A stretch of 64,000 bases of DNA, from the NCBI GenBank assembly GCA_006247105.1, contig CM016928.1, positions 992,001 to 1,056,000 on the forward strand, given 5' to 3'. The position numbers were made by a program, and so were the translations under genes. A model generated the notes under the pieces. It made no database searches. It saw nothing but the letters and a program-made list of their open reading frames with translations, and was not told the DNA's origin. Of this stretch, positions 17,922-26,696 are shown piece by piece; the first letter of the stretch is position 1; every line of letters begins with the position of its first letter. Source of the stretch: Giardia muris (taxonomy: Eukaryota > Fornicata > Diplomonadida > Hexamitidae).

Positions 17922-20900
17922 TCAGGCACCCCCGGAGCGCGGCGACGGGTAGTTCGCGTCGAGCCCGTCGAGGCTCCGGCTCCCCTCGTCCTGGGTTCCC
18001 GTCCGGTCCGACAGGAGGAGGGAGAGCGGAGAGATCGGGAGGGGCGCGGGCCCGGGGGTGCTGCTGCGCGACCCGGACGAGAGGAGCCCGTTCCTCTCCC
18101 GCTCTCTTTCTCGCTCCCGCTCCTCCTCTCTCCGCTTGCACCTGGCGCGGAGGACGAGGAAGAGGGTGAGGGCGATGAAGACGAGGATTCCGACGGCGAG
18201 GACGGCGAACATGACCGTCTTCAGCGGGTTGCGGGCCGCCCCGACGCAGCGGCCGCCCGGGGCAAGCTCGAAGCCGTCCCGGCAGCTGATGCAGCGGAGC
18301 CCGTCCGGGAAGAGGCAGAAGAGGCACGCCTCGTCCGCGCACTCCCGGACGTAGCCGCAGTACCCCTCGATCGGGGCGAGGCCCTCGATGCTGCACTCGA
18401 TGCAGGCGACGCTTGTGCAGCGCCGGCACCACGTCCCGCAGAACTTGCAGCTCCCGTCGACCGGGTCCAGGTAGCGCCCGCTGACGCACTCCTCGCAGAC
18501 GGTGCCGTCCCCGCCTCCGCACCGGAGGCAGCCGTCGACCTGGCAGGCGCGGCGCTCCGCGCAGCGGCCGGTGGCGTCGGGGACGAACGCCTGGTCGTCC
18601 CGGCACTGGATGCAGCGCTCGAGGTCCTCGTTGAGGCAGAAGCGGCAGTCGGGGAGGCAGGCGCGGTCCGTGTACGAGCAGACGCCGTTGACGGGGCTGA
18701 TCGACGTGTCCCGGCACGCCTTGCAGAAGTCCGAGGTCAGGCAGGCCTCGCAGTCGGCCGGGCAGGGGAGGCAGCTCCCGTCTCCGGCGAGCCAGAAGTG
18801 CTCGGCGCAGGCGGCGCAGAGCGTCGCGTCCGCGAACGAGCAGCGGGCGCAGTCCGCCACGCTCAGCAGGCAGGGCGCCGCGGGGACGCAGACACCGTCC
18901 TGGACCGCGTAGTCCCCGCTGCTGCAGCGCGTGCACGTCCCCGCGACGCACTCCGCGCAGTTCTCCTCGCAGAGCGTGCAGGCGCCCGTCCCCGGGACCC
19001 GCGTCCCCCCGCTGCAGACCCGGCAGCGCTGCTCGTCGCCCCGCTCGCACGCCGCGCACAGGTCGACCGAGCAGAGCGTCGTCAGGACGACGAGCCCCCC
19101 GAACGGCCCGTCCAGGTTCCACACGGCGTCGTAGTCCCAGCAGGCCTCCGTCGCGCACGGAGACCCGAGGATGACGTAGTCGCCCTCCAGGTAGAAGAGG
19201 TAGTACCCGGGGAGCGCCAGGTGCGGGTCCGGGTCCCCGGCAGGCGTTGCGCGCACTGTATGCTCCGTTGCGTCCGTTGCGCCCTCCGCCGCCCCCGCCC
19301 CGTCCAGCCAGACCCTCCGGTAGAGGTAGTAGGGCGTCGAGGTGAGGTGGGGCGGCCTCGAGCGGCGCTTCGACCAGGTCTGGTCCGGGCCGAAGATGAG
19401 CTTTCCGGCGTAGAAGCCGTCGTCCCCGTCGCTGATGAAGTCGTGGAGGGAGACGGTGTAGGGCGACTGGGAGACGTTCGGGCTGTCGAGGATCCAGAGG
19501 TTCTCGAGGGCGCCCGCGAAGCCGTAGGCGGCGAAGGGGCGGAAGGCGATCGTGACGGGGGCGAAGCTGTCGAACTGGACGGAGACGTTGAGGAGGACGT
19601 TCTTGAAGTGGAAGCGGGCGGGGTCGCCGTCGGGCCGCTGGACGAAGCTCGCGGACGCGTCGTTCATCAGCTCGCGCAGGTTCGTCCGGAAGTGGAACGC
19701 CCCAATGACGTCTGCGATCTCCAGATTATGGCGGAGGTGCGTCCCGAAGGCGGCGACCGACGAGTGGCCGAGCGCGGGGACCGTCTGGAACGCCATCTGC
19801 GCCCCGACGCTCCACCAGACGCGGCGGACCGCGTACGCGGAGACGCCCGCGCCCGTGTTCGCCCGCCCGAGGAAGCCGCCGAGGTAGATTCCGACGTTCT
19901 CCGAGAACTCCGTCGCGAGGTCCTCGAGCAGGACGAAGGCGTCGTGGACCTCGACGGCCCAGGCGGGGTCGTCTCCGAGCTCGACGACCCCGACGAAGCC
20001 GCCCAGCGTCCCCCCGCTCCGCCCGACCCGCACCTCGAGCGCCCTCCCAAACGCCGAGCACCGCCCGACCCGGCTGTTCGCCACGACGTTCAGAAAGCCG
20101 CCCGCCCCGAAGCCGCTCGCCCCCGTCGCGTCGACGACGACCCGCTTGAAGACCACGTAGCTGTCGACGACCGTCGTCCCCTCGGCCGCGTTCCCGAACG
20201 CCCCGAACGCGAGCGGCGTGTCTCCCGGGATGGCGTCGGCGGGCGCCTGCGAGGCCGGATTTTCGCCCGCAGAATTCGCCGCCGCGGGCATCGCGACGGA
20301 GCGCAGGAAGGCGCCGCACTCGGACAGCGTCGAGTTCACGAGGCGGGCGGCGAAGCCGCCGGCGTTCGCGGTCGCGACGAGCTGGCGGACGGTCACGGAG
20401 GACATCGTGACGTTGCAGCGGGCGCACTGGCCGAGGAAGCCCCCGACGTCCTCGACGCCCGCGGAGACGACGCGGAGCCCGCTGACGTTGCAGGCGCCGA
20501 CGGCCGCGAGCGCGTCTCCGCCCGCCGTCGCGACGCCGAGGCGGCCGAGCAGCCCCCCGAACGCCGCGTCCGCGGGCTGCTCGCAGGCGACGTCGGCGTC
20601 GAGCGCCGTCACGGACGAAAAGTGGACGTCCGCCTGGGCCTGCCCGAGCAGCCCGCCGACGACGCACTCCCGCTGGCCCCGGACCCGGATCGCCACGTTC
20701 CGCGCGCTGCAGTTCAGGACGGCGTCCTCGGAGGCTCCGAGCAGCCCCCCGACGACGCAGACCGACGCGTTGCACTCCAGCGCGCCCTCGAACGTCAGCG
20801 CCTGGACGGGCGCCGCCTTCGCCGCCGCTTTCGCTTTTCCCTCCGCCGGCTGGACGCGTTTGAGCCCCGCGACGCCTCCGACGAACGCCTTCCGCGCGCC

Positions 20901-21503
20901 CGCGTAGCGGATGCTCGCGTTGACGGCGGAGACGAGCGGGAGCGCGTATGCGACGCCCGCGAAGCCGCCGAGGTGGCAGCTCTCGAGCGGGTCTGCGAGC
21001 CCCGCGCCTGCGCTCCCAAAATCCGAATTTTCGGCCGGCTCGGCCGCAGATCCCGCCGTTCCGCCTGTTGCCGCCGCCACGTAGTCGAGGAAGCCGCAGA
21101 CGGTCACGTTTTGGCCCTCGAAGGTGGCGGTTGCGACCCCAGCGAAGAGACCGACGTCGACGACAGTGGAGGTGGCCGTGGCGCCCGTGGAGGCGACGCT
21201 CACGTTGACGTCGACGTGGAGGTTTTTGACGGAGCCCGAGAAGACGGCGAAGAGGCCGCAGGCGGTCCCGGCGTGGCAGGTGACGGCGGCCGCGAGGCGG
21301 TGTTCGTTCCCGTCGAGGACGCCGTAGAACGCGGGGAAGGGCGAGATCGGGTCGGGGAGCTCGAGGTCCTTGTCGAGGACGAAGGAGCCCCCGGGGCAGA
21401 GCGCAAGGTAATCCAGATCCTCAGGGGTGCTGAGGGAGATCACGTTGGCGCAGTGCTGGGATGGGGAGCAGAGAGGGAGGAGGAGGAGGGCAAAAAAAGG
21501 CAT
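17922..21503 (-). CDS. high-cysteine type I membrane protein with GLUG-like repeats
   Basis: 1193 residues. An N-terminal signal peptide (MPFFALLLLPLCSPS) is followed by residues ~25-800, Cys-poor beta repeats of the pattern GGFLG...N..V..V that resemble GLUG/adhesin beta-helix repeats. Residues ~805-1090 are Cys-rich with many CxxC pairs (CAACERG, CRVCSGG, CTLCEENCAEC), as in Giardia high-cysteine membrane proteins and VSPs. One transmembrane segment (FAVLAVGILVFIALTLFLVL, ~1098-1120) is followed by a 70-residue basic, Arg/Glu-repeat tail. The tail lacks the CRGKA end of true VSPs, so this is an HCMP rather than a VSP. It probably sits at the cell surface. Confidence 0.8.
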   Translation of the reverse strand: MPFFALLLLPLCSPSQHCANVISLSTPEDLDYLALCPGGSFVLDKDLELPDPISPFPAFYGVLDGNEHRLAAAVTCHAGTACGLFAVFSGSVKNLHVDVNVSVASTGATATSTVVDVGLFAGVATATFEGQNVTVCGFLDYVAAATGGTAGSAAEPAENSDFGSAGAGLADPLESCHLGGFAGVAYALPLVSAVNASIRYAGARKAFVGGVAGLKRVQPAEGKAKAAAKAAPVQALTFEGALECNASVCVVGGLLGASEDAVLNCSARNVAIRVRGQRECVVGGLLGQAQADVHFSSVTALDADVACEQPADAAFGGLLGRLGVATAGGDALAAVGACNVSGLRVVSAGVEDVGGFLGQCARCNVTMSSVTVRQLVATANAGGFAARLVNSTLSECGAFLRSVAMPAAANSAGENPASQAPADAIPGDTPLAFGAFGNAAEGTTVVDSYVVFKRVVVDATGASGFGAGGFLNVVANSRVGRCSAFGRALEVRVGRSGGTLGGFVGVVELGDDPAWAVEVHDAFVLLEDLATEFSENVGIYLGGFLGRANTGAGVSAYAVRRVWWSVGAQMAFQTVPALGHSSVAAFGTHLRHNLEIADVIGAFHFRTNLRELMNDASASFVQRPDGDPARFHFKNVLLNVSVQFDSFAPVTIAFRPFAAYGFAGALENLWILDSPNVSQSPYTVSLHDFISDGDDGFYAGKLIFGPDQTWSKRRSRPPHLTSTPYYLYRRVWLDGAGAAEGATDATEHTVRATPAGDPDPHLALPGYYLFYLEGDYVILGSPCATEACWDYDAVWNLDGPFGGLVVLTTLCSVDLCAACERGDEQRCRVCSGGTRVPGTGACTLCEENCAECVAGTCTRCSSGDYAVQDGVCVPAAPCLLSVADCARCSFADATLCAACAEHFWLAGDGSCLPCPADCEACLTSDFCKACRDTSISPVNGVCSYTDRACLPDCRFCLNEDLERCIQCRDDQAFVPDATGRCAERRACQVDGCLRCGGGDGTVCEECVSGRYLDPVDGSCKFCGTWCRRCTSVACIECSIEGLAPIEGYCGYVRECADEACLFCLFPDGLRCISCRDGFELAPGGRCVGAARNPLKTVMFAVLAVGILVFIALTLFLVLRARCKRREEERERERERERNGLLSSGSRSSTPGPAPLPISPLSLLLSDRTGTQDEGSRSLDGLDANYPSPRSGGA

Positions 21504-21526
21504 CTTTTTCCCCTCCTCGTGACCAC
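21504..21526. promoter_or_regulatory. 23-bp divergent promoter
   Basis: Only 23 bases separate the start codons of the surface protein (minus) and the actin-related protein (plus). The minus side has GGGGAAAAAG before its ATG. Confidence 0.45.
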
Positions 21527-22549
21527 ATGGCGCTCTTCCAGCTCGTCCAAGCGAACGCGTTCGTCGTCGACCTCGGGGCGCACCGGCTGAAGCTCGGGTT
21601 GGCGCACGACGTCGGGCCGACGACGTTCCTCCCCTTCCAGCCCGTCTACCTGGCCGAGCCCGAGCGCCTGGCCCAGCGGCTCTACGACGCGTACCGGACG
21701 ACCTACGCAGCGCTCGTTTCGGAGCCGCAGCCCGTCTTCCTCGCGGTCGCCCAGGACGCCCGGCCCTCCTTCCTCTTTCGCCTCGCTGACTGCCTCCTCT
21801 CCGTCTTCCCCGGGGTCGTCTTCCACTCCGCCCTCTCCTGCGCCCTCTACGCCTCCGGCCGCCTCACTTGCGTCCTCCTCGACGCGGGCCAGCGCGCCCT
21901 CCGCGTCGTCACCGCCCTCGACGGCGTCCTCCTCGACGTCGTCCGAGAATCCAGATTCTGCGGCGCCGCCTTCGAGTGCGAGCTCCTCCGGCTTCTGCGC
22001 GGGGGCGCGGGAGGCACCTTTGAAGGCGCACTTGGGGACGCCTCCGAGCTCGTCCCGGGGACGCCTCTGGCGGAGCTGCTCGACGGGGTCAAGCGGGACT
22101 TCCTGGCGGCCTCGTTGGACCCGGGGCGGGACGCGGCCATCTCGAAGACGACCGAGCTGTACACGGCGTCGTTCCGCCTCCCCTGCGGGACCGAGCTCGT
22201 CCTGAACGGGGAGAAGCACGGGCTCTTCGAGGAGCTGTACGGGCGCTCGGAGCTGCTCGGGACGGTCACCACCGCGCTGGAGACGAAGGCGCTGACGTCC
22301 GGCTGCTCCGGCGGCGGTGTCCCGCTCGTCCTCAGCGGCGGCCTGTCGGGGCTCGCGAATTTCGGGCGGCGCCTTTCGAGGGACCTGCGAGGCGCGAGGG
22401 CGGCCGTCGTCGGCTCGCAGGACGCCGCGAACGCCGTCTGGCAGGGCGCCGCGGCCTTCGTGGGCGTCGGGATCCTCCAGGATGCGATGATCACCCGCCG
22501 GGCGCTCGACGAGGAGGGCGCCCACCTCCTCGCCCGCGTCGTCGTCTGA
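21527..22549 (+). CDS. divergent actin-related protein
   Basis: 340 residues from ATG 21527; an earlier in-frame ATG (21461) lies inside the opposite gene and is rejected. Actin-fold landmarks are visible: the phosphate-1 loop (AFVVDLGAHRLKLGLAHD), phosphate-2 region (LTCVLLDAGQRALRVVTALDG), adenosine loop (PLVLSGGLSGLANFGRRL), and C-terminal WQGAAAFVGVGILQDAMITR (compare the WI.GS.LAS..Q..WIT pattern of actin). It is shorter than actin (375) and lacks several actin loops, so it is an Arp, possibly nuclear or cytoskeletal. The subfamily is not assigned. Confidence 0.75.
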   Translation: MALFQLVQANAFVVDLGAHRLKLGLAHDVGPTTFLPFQPVYLAEPERLAQRLYDAYRTTYAALVSEPQPVFLAVAQDARPSFLFRLADCLLSVFPGVVFHSALSCALYASGRLTCVLLDAGQRALRVVTALDGVLLDVVRESRFCGAAFECELLRLLRGGAGGTFEGALGDASELVPGTPLAELLDGVKRDFLAASLDPGRDAAISKTTELYTASFRLPCGTELVLNGEKHGLFEELYGRSELLGTVTTALETKALTSGCSGGGVPLVLSGGLSGLANFGRRLSRDLRGARAAVVGSQDAANAVWQGAAAFVGVGILQDAMITRRALDEEGAHLLARVVV

Positions 22550-22569
22550 GGCGAAGGGCGTCCGCTTCG

Positions 22570-22587
22570 TTCCGTTCCGTTCCGTTC
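22570..22587. repeat. TTCCG pentanucleotide microsatellite
   Basis: About 3.6 tandem copies of TTCCG lie in the 64-bp spacer between two converging genes. Confidence 0.8.
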
Positions 22588-22613
22588 ACTCGCCGCTGCC
22601 GCACGCCGCCGGC

Positions 22614-23216
22614 TCAGAAGTAGACGGCCATGCAGTTTCCGTGGGGCTCGAGCCCGCACTTCTCGTAGAAGCCGACGTTCTTGTCCTCGCAGTCGAGGAT
22701 GACCTTGTAGCAGCCCGCGTGGTGGGCCTTGAGGACGAGGTGGGTGACGAGGAGCTTTCCGAGCCCGATCCCGCGGTACTGCTGGTCGACGACGACGTCC
22801 TCGATGTGGCCGACGAAGCTCCCGCCGTGGAGGAGCTTCGGCTCGACGAGGAGCGTCGCGGTCCCGATCAGGCGGCCCGCGGGGTTCTCGATGACGGCGA
22901 CGACGTGGCGCTGGCTCTCGGAGACGTCGCGGTAGAAGCCGCGGAGGCTCTCCTCGGAGACGTCCCCGACCGTCGAGAGCTGGCTGAGGAGCGCGCAGAG
23001 CTGCGGCAGGTCGGCCGGGCCGAGCGCGCGGACCTGCACGTCTGTCATCCCCGCGTCGGCGAAGCCGTGGCGCGGGCTGCAGTCCTCGCACGCCATCTTC
23101 ACCTTCTGGCTCTCGGGCGTGATCGTCCCCGAGTGGCACGCGCAGCCGCAGCGGGCCGCGTTCGGGGACGCCGGACATTCGATCGCCATCTGCTGGCTCA
23201 CCATCGCCTCGGGCAT
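22614..23216 (-). CDS. GNA1: glucosamine 6-phosphate N-acetyltransferase with Cys-rich N-terminal extension
   Basis: 200 residues from ATG 23216 (gagagaaaaaATG). From about residue 56 (MTDVQVRALGPADLPQL) it is a canonical GNA1 GNAT domain: RLIGTATLLVEPKLLHGG, GHIEDVVVDQQYRGIGLG (acetyl-CoA loop), LDCEDKNVGFYEKCGL. GNA1 acetylates GlcN-6-P to GlcNAc-6-P on the way to UDP-GlcNAc; in Giardia this pathway feeds the GalNAc polymer of the cyst wall. Unusually, residues 14-52 contain C-x8-C-x-C-x-C-H and a later CEDC...H, which looks like a small metal-binding module. An internal start at MTDVQV would give a normal-length enzyme. Confidence 0.88.
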   Translation of the reverse strand: MPEAMVSQQMAIECPASPNAARCGCACHSGTITPESQKVKMACEDCSPRHGFADAGMTDVQVRALGPADLPQLCALLSQLSTVGDVSEESLRGFYRDVSESQRHVVAVIENPAGRLIGTATLLVEPKLLHGGSFVGHIEDVVVDQQYRGIGLGKLLVTHLVLKAHHAGCYKVILDCEDKNVGFYEKCGLEPHGNCMAVYF

Positions 23217-23360
23217 TTTTTCTCTCCGGGCGGGCGCCCCGCGTTCCGAGGCCTCGCAGGCGACGGTCCGCAGTCTGCGGTCTGCGGTCTGCCTGTACAG
23301 CCTACAGTCCTGTAGCCTCTGTTGCCTGTTGCCTCTGCAGCCCCCCTTTTCTCCCACAAG
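23217..23360. promoter_or_regulatory. 144-bp divergent intergenic region with short repeats
   Basis: Lies between the GNA1 start and ATG 23361. It holds three tandem GTCTGCG/GTCTGCC units (about 23273-23300) and a run of related CCTGTA/CCTGTTG words, then a T-rich tract. No ncRNA was recognised. Confidence 0.4.
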
Positions 23361-25049
23361 ATGGAGCGGCCCGGGCAGCTCGCGCGTGCGGTCGGGGCCG
23401 AGGACGTCGAAGTTTACACGGCGGCGCTCATCGCGGGGCCTCTGAAGGCCTGCCCGCTCGTCATGCGCGCCCCCCACGGGCTCGGCGTCGCGGCGGTCGC
23501 CCTACTGAGCCCCGCGCGCGCCGTCCTGGTCGACGCGAGCGGCCGCTTCTTCCTCCTCTGCGACCTGAGAGCGCCTCGGGCCCGCCTCGTCGCCACGTAC
23601 ACGGCGCCCGCCCCCGTCATCCGCTACGCGCTCCGCCCCGAGGGCGTGCAGGGGCGCGCCACGCTCGCGCTCCTGGGCTCCTGCGAGATCTGCGTCGTCG
23701 CCGTGGCCGAGGACGGCTTCGCCCCCGCCGGGCAGGTCCCCCTGCGCGGGCACGGGGACAGGCCCCACCTCCTCTTCCGGGAGCTCGCGGGCGTCTACGC
23801 GCTCGCCTACGAGGCGGCCCGCGGCTTCCGCGTCGACGCGTACTCCGCCCACCCGGCGCGCGGCTTCGCGTCCTTCGACGGGCCCGGGACGCTCCGCTCG
23901 ATGGCGCTCGTCGGAGACGCGTACCCGCGCGTCCTCGTCGTCGTGGAGGAGGGCGGAGACGGAGGCGGCTCGCTCTTCCTCCTGGAGCTAGAGATCCAGG
24001 TCCACCGGCGGCGGGACTCGGCGATCGTCCTCGTCCGGAGGGAGCCGACGGCGTACGAGCTCGTCTGGGCTTTCGAGGAGAGCGGGGGAGGCGGCCCGGC
24101 CGTCTGGGAGGGCTGGGCCAGCGGGGAGGGCTATCTGGGACTGACGGGTCAGTCGGGGGCGCTCGGGAGGGCTGGAAGGGTGCGGGAGCCCGAGGACGAC
24201 GAGGTCCTGCTCCCCCCGCTCCGCAGCAAGGTCGTGGAGCAGCCCCAGCGGAAGCCTCTGCTGTGCGTGACGCCCCGCTTCGTCCTGAGCGTGACGGACG
24301 GCGCCCTGTGGCTGTACGGGAGGAACGGGGAGCTCGTCGGCCGCAGAGACATCGGGGAGGCCCTGGAGGGCTGGGAGGTCCGCGACGTTGCGCTCTCCGC
24401 GGACGCCACCCTCCTCTACGTCGTCGGCTTTCGGCAGGCGCGCTTCCAACTGTTCTCCCTCGAGGCCTGCGTCGCCCCCGGCGTTCCGTCCGTCCCGCTC
24501 GTCTCGACACGCACGCTTCGCTCGTACTCGCACGCCTGCTGGGTCTTCGCGCACACCGCCCGCGCCTGCCTCGTCGTCACGGCCGAGTCGCTCGTCCTGT
24601 GGCGCGGGGACGGGGAAGAGAGGCGTGTCGCCCTCGCCGGAGACGGCTTCAGAGCCGACAGGCCCAACGAGACGATAAGCAGCATCGGGCTGGTGGAGAC
24701 GGAGGGCGGCGTCTCCCTCGTCGTCCTCGTGGAGACCGCGGCCCAGAGCACCAGGAAGACGGCGGTCCCGCTGGTTCCCGTGGAGGAGGGGGCGGAAAGG
24801 GGAGAAGAGGGGTCCGCTGCCGCCCTTCTCGAGGTACTCCGGGCATTCCGGCCCCAGAGGCACCAGGAGCCATACATCCCGTGTCTGCTGACGATGGGGC
24901 TCTCCCTTTCGGCCTTTTCGACCTTTTCAACCTCTGCCGCATCCTCCGAGACCCCGCAGCCCGAAGAGGAGACGGAGGAGCGGGCGGGGACGATGCTCGG
25001 GCGGCTCCGCGCCTTCTTTGGGCTTCCGAGGCTCCGGGCGCTCAAGTGA
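23361..25049 (+). CDS. hypothetical protein, probable beta-propeller
   Basis: 562 residues from ATG 23361 (ccacaagATG); a start 39 bases upstream is possible. The sequence alternates short hydrophobic strands with turns over its whole length (ARAVLVDASGRFFLLCDLRA, FVLSVTDGALWLYGRNGELV, VALSADATLLYVVGF), which suggests WD40-like blades without clean WD motifs. It has a Ser/Glu-rich C-terminal tail. No family is assigned. The stop TGA is embedded in AGTGAAC and overlaps the 3' end of the converging gene by 8 bases. Confidence 0.6.
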   Translation: MERPGQLARAVGAEDVEVYTAALIAGPLKACPLVMRAPHGLGVAAVALLSPARAVLVDASGRFFLLCDLRAPRARLVATYTAPAPVIRYALRPEGVQGRATLALLGSCEICVVAVAEDGFAPAGQVPLRGHGDRPHLLFRELAGVYALAYEAARGFRVDAYSAHPARGFASFDGPGTLRSMALVGDAYPRVLVVVEEGGDGGGSLFLLELEIQVHRRRDSAIVLVRREPTAYELVWAFEESGGGGPAVWEGWASGEGYLGLTGQSGALGRAGRVREPEDDEVLLPPLRSKVVEQPQRKPLLCVTPRFVLSVTDGALWLYGRNGELVGRRDIGEALEGWEVRDVALSADATLLYVVGFRQARFQLFSLEACVAPGVPSVPLVSTRTLRSYSHACWVFAHTARACLVVTAESLVLWRGDGEERRVALAGDGFRADRPNETISSIGLVETEGGVSLVVLVETAAQSTRKTAVPLVPVEEGAERGEEGSAAALLEVLRAFRPQRHQEPYIPCLLTMGLSLSAFSTFSTSAASSETPQPEEETEERAGTMLGRLRAFFGLPRLRALK

Positions 25050-25680
25050 ACTGGGAAAGCTGGTCAACGATGCTGCGGACGAGGTCTGTGCGCGCGTTCC
25101 TGCTTTTCGTGCTGAGCTGCGGCTGGAAGGCGTCGAGCGCCACGCCTTGCGCCTCCCGCGCGTCCCGCCGCCTGGAGAGCCGGACCGCGTCGTTGTACAG
25201 GTTGCTGAAGACGTCCCGCTGCAGCTCCGCCCGCCTCTTCGTCGAGGTGACTAGGGAGGGTCGGAACGTTGGAATTTCGCGCTCCTCTCGCTCCCGCTCG
25301 AGCTGCTCCTTCGCCCGGATCCGCTGCGTCTGCCGCTCGCTCCGCTCCTGCCCCTGCACGTAGAGCCTGGTGCACGCGTCGGTGGTTCCTGAGGCCTCCT
25401 TTCCCTTCGTTATGATCCTCGGGTGGAAGGTGCACTCCTTCATCGGGTCGGGAACCTCCAAGGTCGGCTTTGGTTCGCGTGCAGGCAGCCTGGATAGCCT
25501 CTCGGCCGTCTCCCGTTGCCGCGCGGAGACTCGCGACGTGACCTCCGTGGAGACCTTCACGTCCGTCGAAAGAGCCTTGAGCAGCTCCATGTACGCCTCA
25601 TCGCCGTCGGCGGCGCCCAGAGACGGAGCGGCGAGGTCGTCAGACGAGAGTTGGAGGCCGCTCGCCGAGGTGCCGCGCAT
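25042..25680 (-). CDS. hypothetical protein with repeated FxP motifs
   Basis: 212 residues from ATG 25680 (gtacaaaaaATG). The middle is strongly charged coiled coil (ERSERQTQRIRAKEQLERER). Three motifs of the form [T/A]F-x-P-x-[I/L]...[S/T]K recur: CTFHPRIITKG, PTFRPSLVTSTK and AFQPQLSTKS. Motifs like these occur in some protist cytoskeletal and flagellar proteins, so a cytoskeletal role is a weak inference. It is convergent with the preceding gene, sharing 8 bases. Confidence 0.6.
   Translation of the reverse strand: MRGTSASGLQLSSDDLAAPSLGAADGDEAYMELLKALSTDVKVSTEVTSRVSARQRETAERLSRLPAREPKPTLEVPDPMKECTFHPRIITKGKEASGTTDACTRLYVQGQERSERQTQRIRAKEQLEREREEREIPTFRPSLVTSTKRRAELQRDVFSNLYNDAVRLSRRRDAREAQGVALDAFQPQLSTKSRNARTDLVRSIVDQLSQFT
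25045..25051 (+). terminator. AGTGAAC poly(A) signal overlapping the stop codon
   Basis: The TGA stop of the beta-propeller-like gene is part of AGTGAAC, a match to the Giardia AGTRAAY signal. It also lies within the 3' end of the opposite gene. Confidence 0.5.
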
Positions 25681-25711
25681 TTTTTGTACCCCGTCGCCTC
25701 GCCATCGTGGC

Positions 25712-26677
25712 TCAGAGCAAATCCTGCTCGTCGGCCTGCTCGACGTCGTCCGGACGCTGCTCGATGAGGTTCTCGGTCCCATGGAGCGCGAGGATCTCGA
25801 GGGCACGTCGCTTCAGCTCGTCGCAGGCCATCCGGAAGATCGAGATGGGGTCGATGGCCCCGTGGGACTCGATAATGAGGTGGAACGTGTCGGGCTTCGG
25901 GACGACGGTGGCGACGTGCTGGAGTGCCCGGAGCTCGTCTCCGGCCTTTTGGCTGGCCTTCGAGCGGTACTGGAGGGGGACGTTGAAGCAGTCGTTGCAG
26001 AAGAGGCAGTCCTCCTCACGGGCGACGAGGACGCGGTGCCCGTCCATCCTGAAGACGTTCTGAGGGCAGATATCGGCGAAGTACGAGTGGACGGCCTCCA
26101 GGTTCTCCTCGATGACCATGGGGAGCTCCGAGGAGAGGGTGACGACCGGGACGGGCTTGACAACGACGCAGGAGGCGGGGCACCACTTGGCGTGGAGCTT
26201 CCCCTTCCCCTTGACGATCCATAGACGCACGTCGATGTCCTCCTGGGGTGCCAGCTTCAGTAGGGGAATCGGAGGTTGCAAGCCCAACTGGGAGAGGGTC
26301 GAGAGGCCCTCCGGAAGCTGGATCTCCTGGTCCGTAACCAACAGGTTGTCCAGCCCCGTGTTCATCGCCGTTAGGCGCCCCTCGTACGTGCAGTTCGGGC
26401 ACGCATACTCGGCGGAGTGCGGCCTCGTGCAGTTGTACCAGTACTCGACGACGTCCAGGCCCTGTTCCGTCCGGATCGGGACGAGTCCGAGCCGGTGGGC
26501 GAGGAACTCCTCCGTGAAGCTCGTGTTGTTAGAGGCGAAAAAGGCCGTGTCGATCGCCAGGCTCGGGACGTCGCCATAAATCGCCCGACGCAGCCCATTC
26601 GCGTAGGCGAGTCCCGCGCCCGCGAGCTCGAGGCGGAGGACGTCCCGCGTGCTCTCCAAGACTCGGACGTGTGGCAT
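25712..26677 (-). CDS. RNA polymerase alpha-like subunit (RPB3/AC40 family)
   Basis: 321 residues from ATG 26677 (MPHVRVLESTRDVLRLEL). Family signatures: YANGLRRAIYGDVPSLAID, the NNTSFTEEFLAHRLGLVPIR loop, CTRPHSAEYACPNC resembling the RPB3 zinc loop, and GKGKLHAKWCPAS. The insert around residues 195-235 (FADICPQNVF, EEDCLFCNDCFNVP) is closer to the AC40/archaeal RpoD extra domain. The C-terminal ESHGAIDPISIFRMACDEL closes the dimerisation fold. It assembles with an RPB11/AC19 partner in nuclear RNA polymerases. RPB3 versus AC40 cannot be settled by eye. Confidence 0.85.
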   Translation of the reverse strand: MPHVRVLESTRDVLRLELAGAGLAYANGLRRAIYGDVPSLAIDTAFFASNNTSFTEEFLAHRLGLVPIRTEQGLDVVEYWYNCTRPHSAEYACPNCTYEGRLTAMNTGLDNLLVTDQEIQLPEGLSTLSQLGLQPPIPLLKLAPQEDIDVRLWIVKGKGKLHAKWCPASCVVVKPVPVVTLSSELPMVIEENLEAVHSYFADICPQNVFRMDGHRVLVAREEDCLFCNDCFNVPLQYRSKASQKAGDELRALQHVATVVPKPDTFHLIIESHGAIDPISIFRMACDELKRRALEILALHGTENLIEQRPDDVEQADEQDLL

Positions 26678-26696
26678 CTCGCTCGGCCCAAAAAAA
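26678..26696. promoter_or_regulatory. 19-bp divergent promoter
   Basis: Nineteen bases separate the start codons of the polymerase subunit and CCT-eta. Seven As lie directly before the CCT ATG, the likely initiator. Confidence 0.45.

Noticed and set aside
17526..21590. 1354-codon ORF on the plus strand
   Set aside because: It is antisense to the surface-protein gene, lacks any domain and is rich in Ala/Arg/Asp/Glu. This is the expected shadow of a very GC-rich gene.
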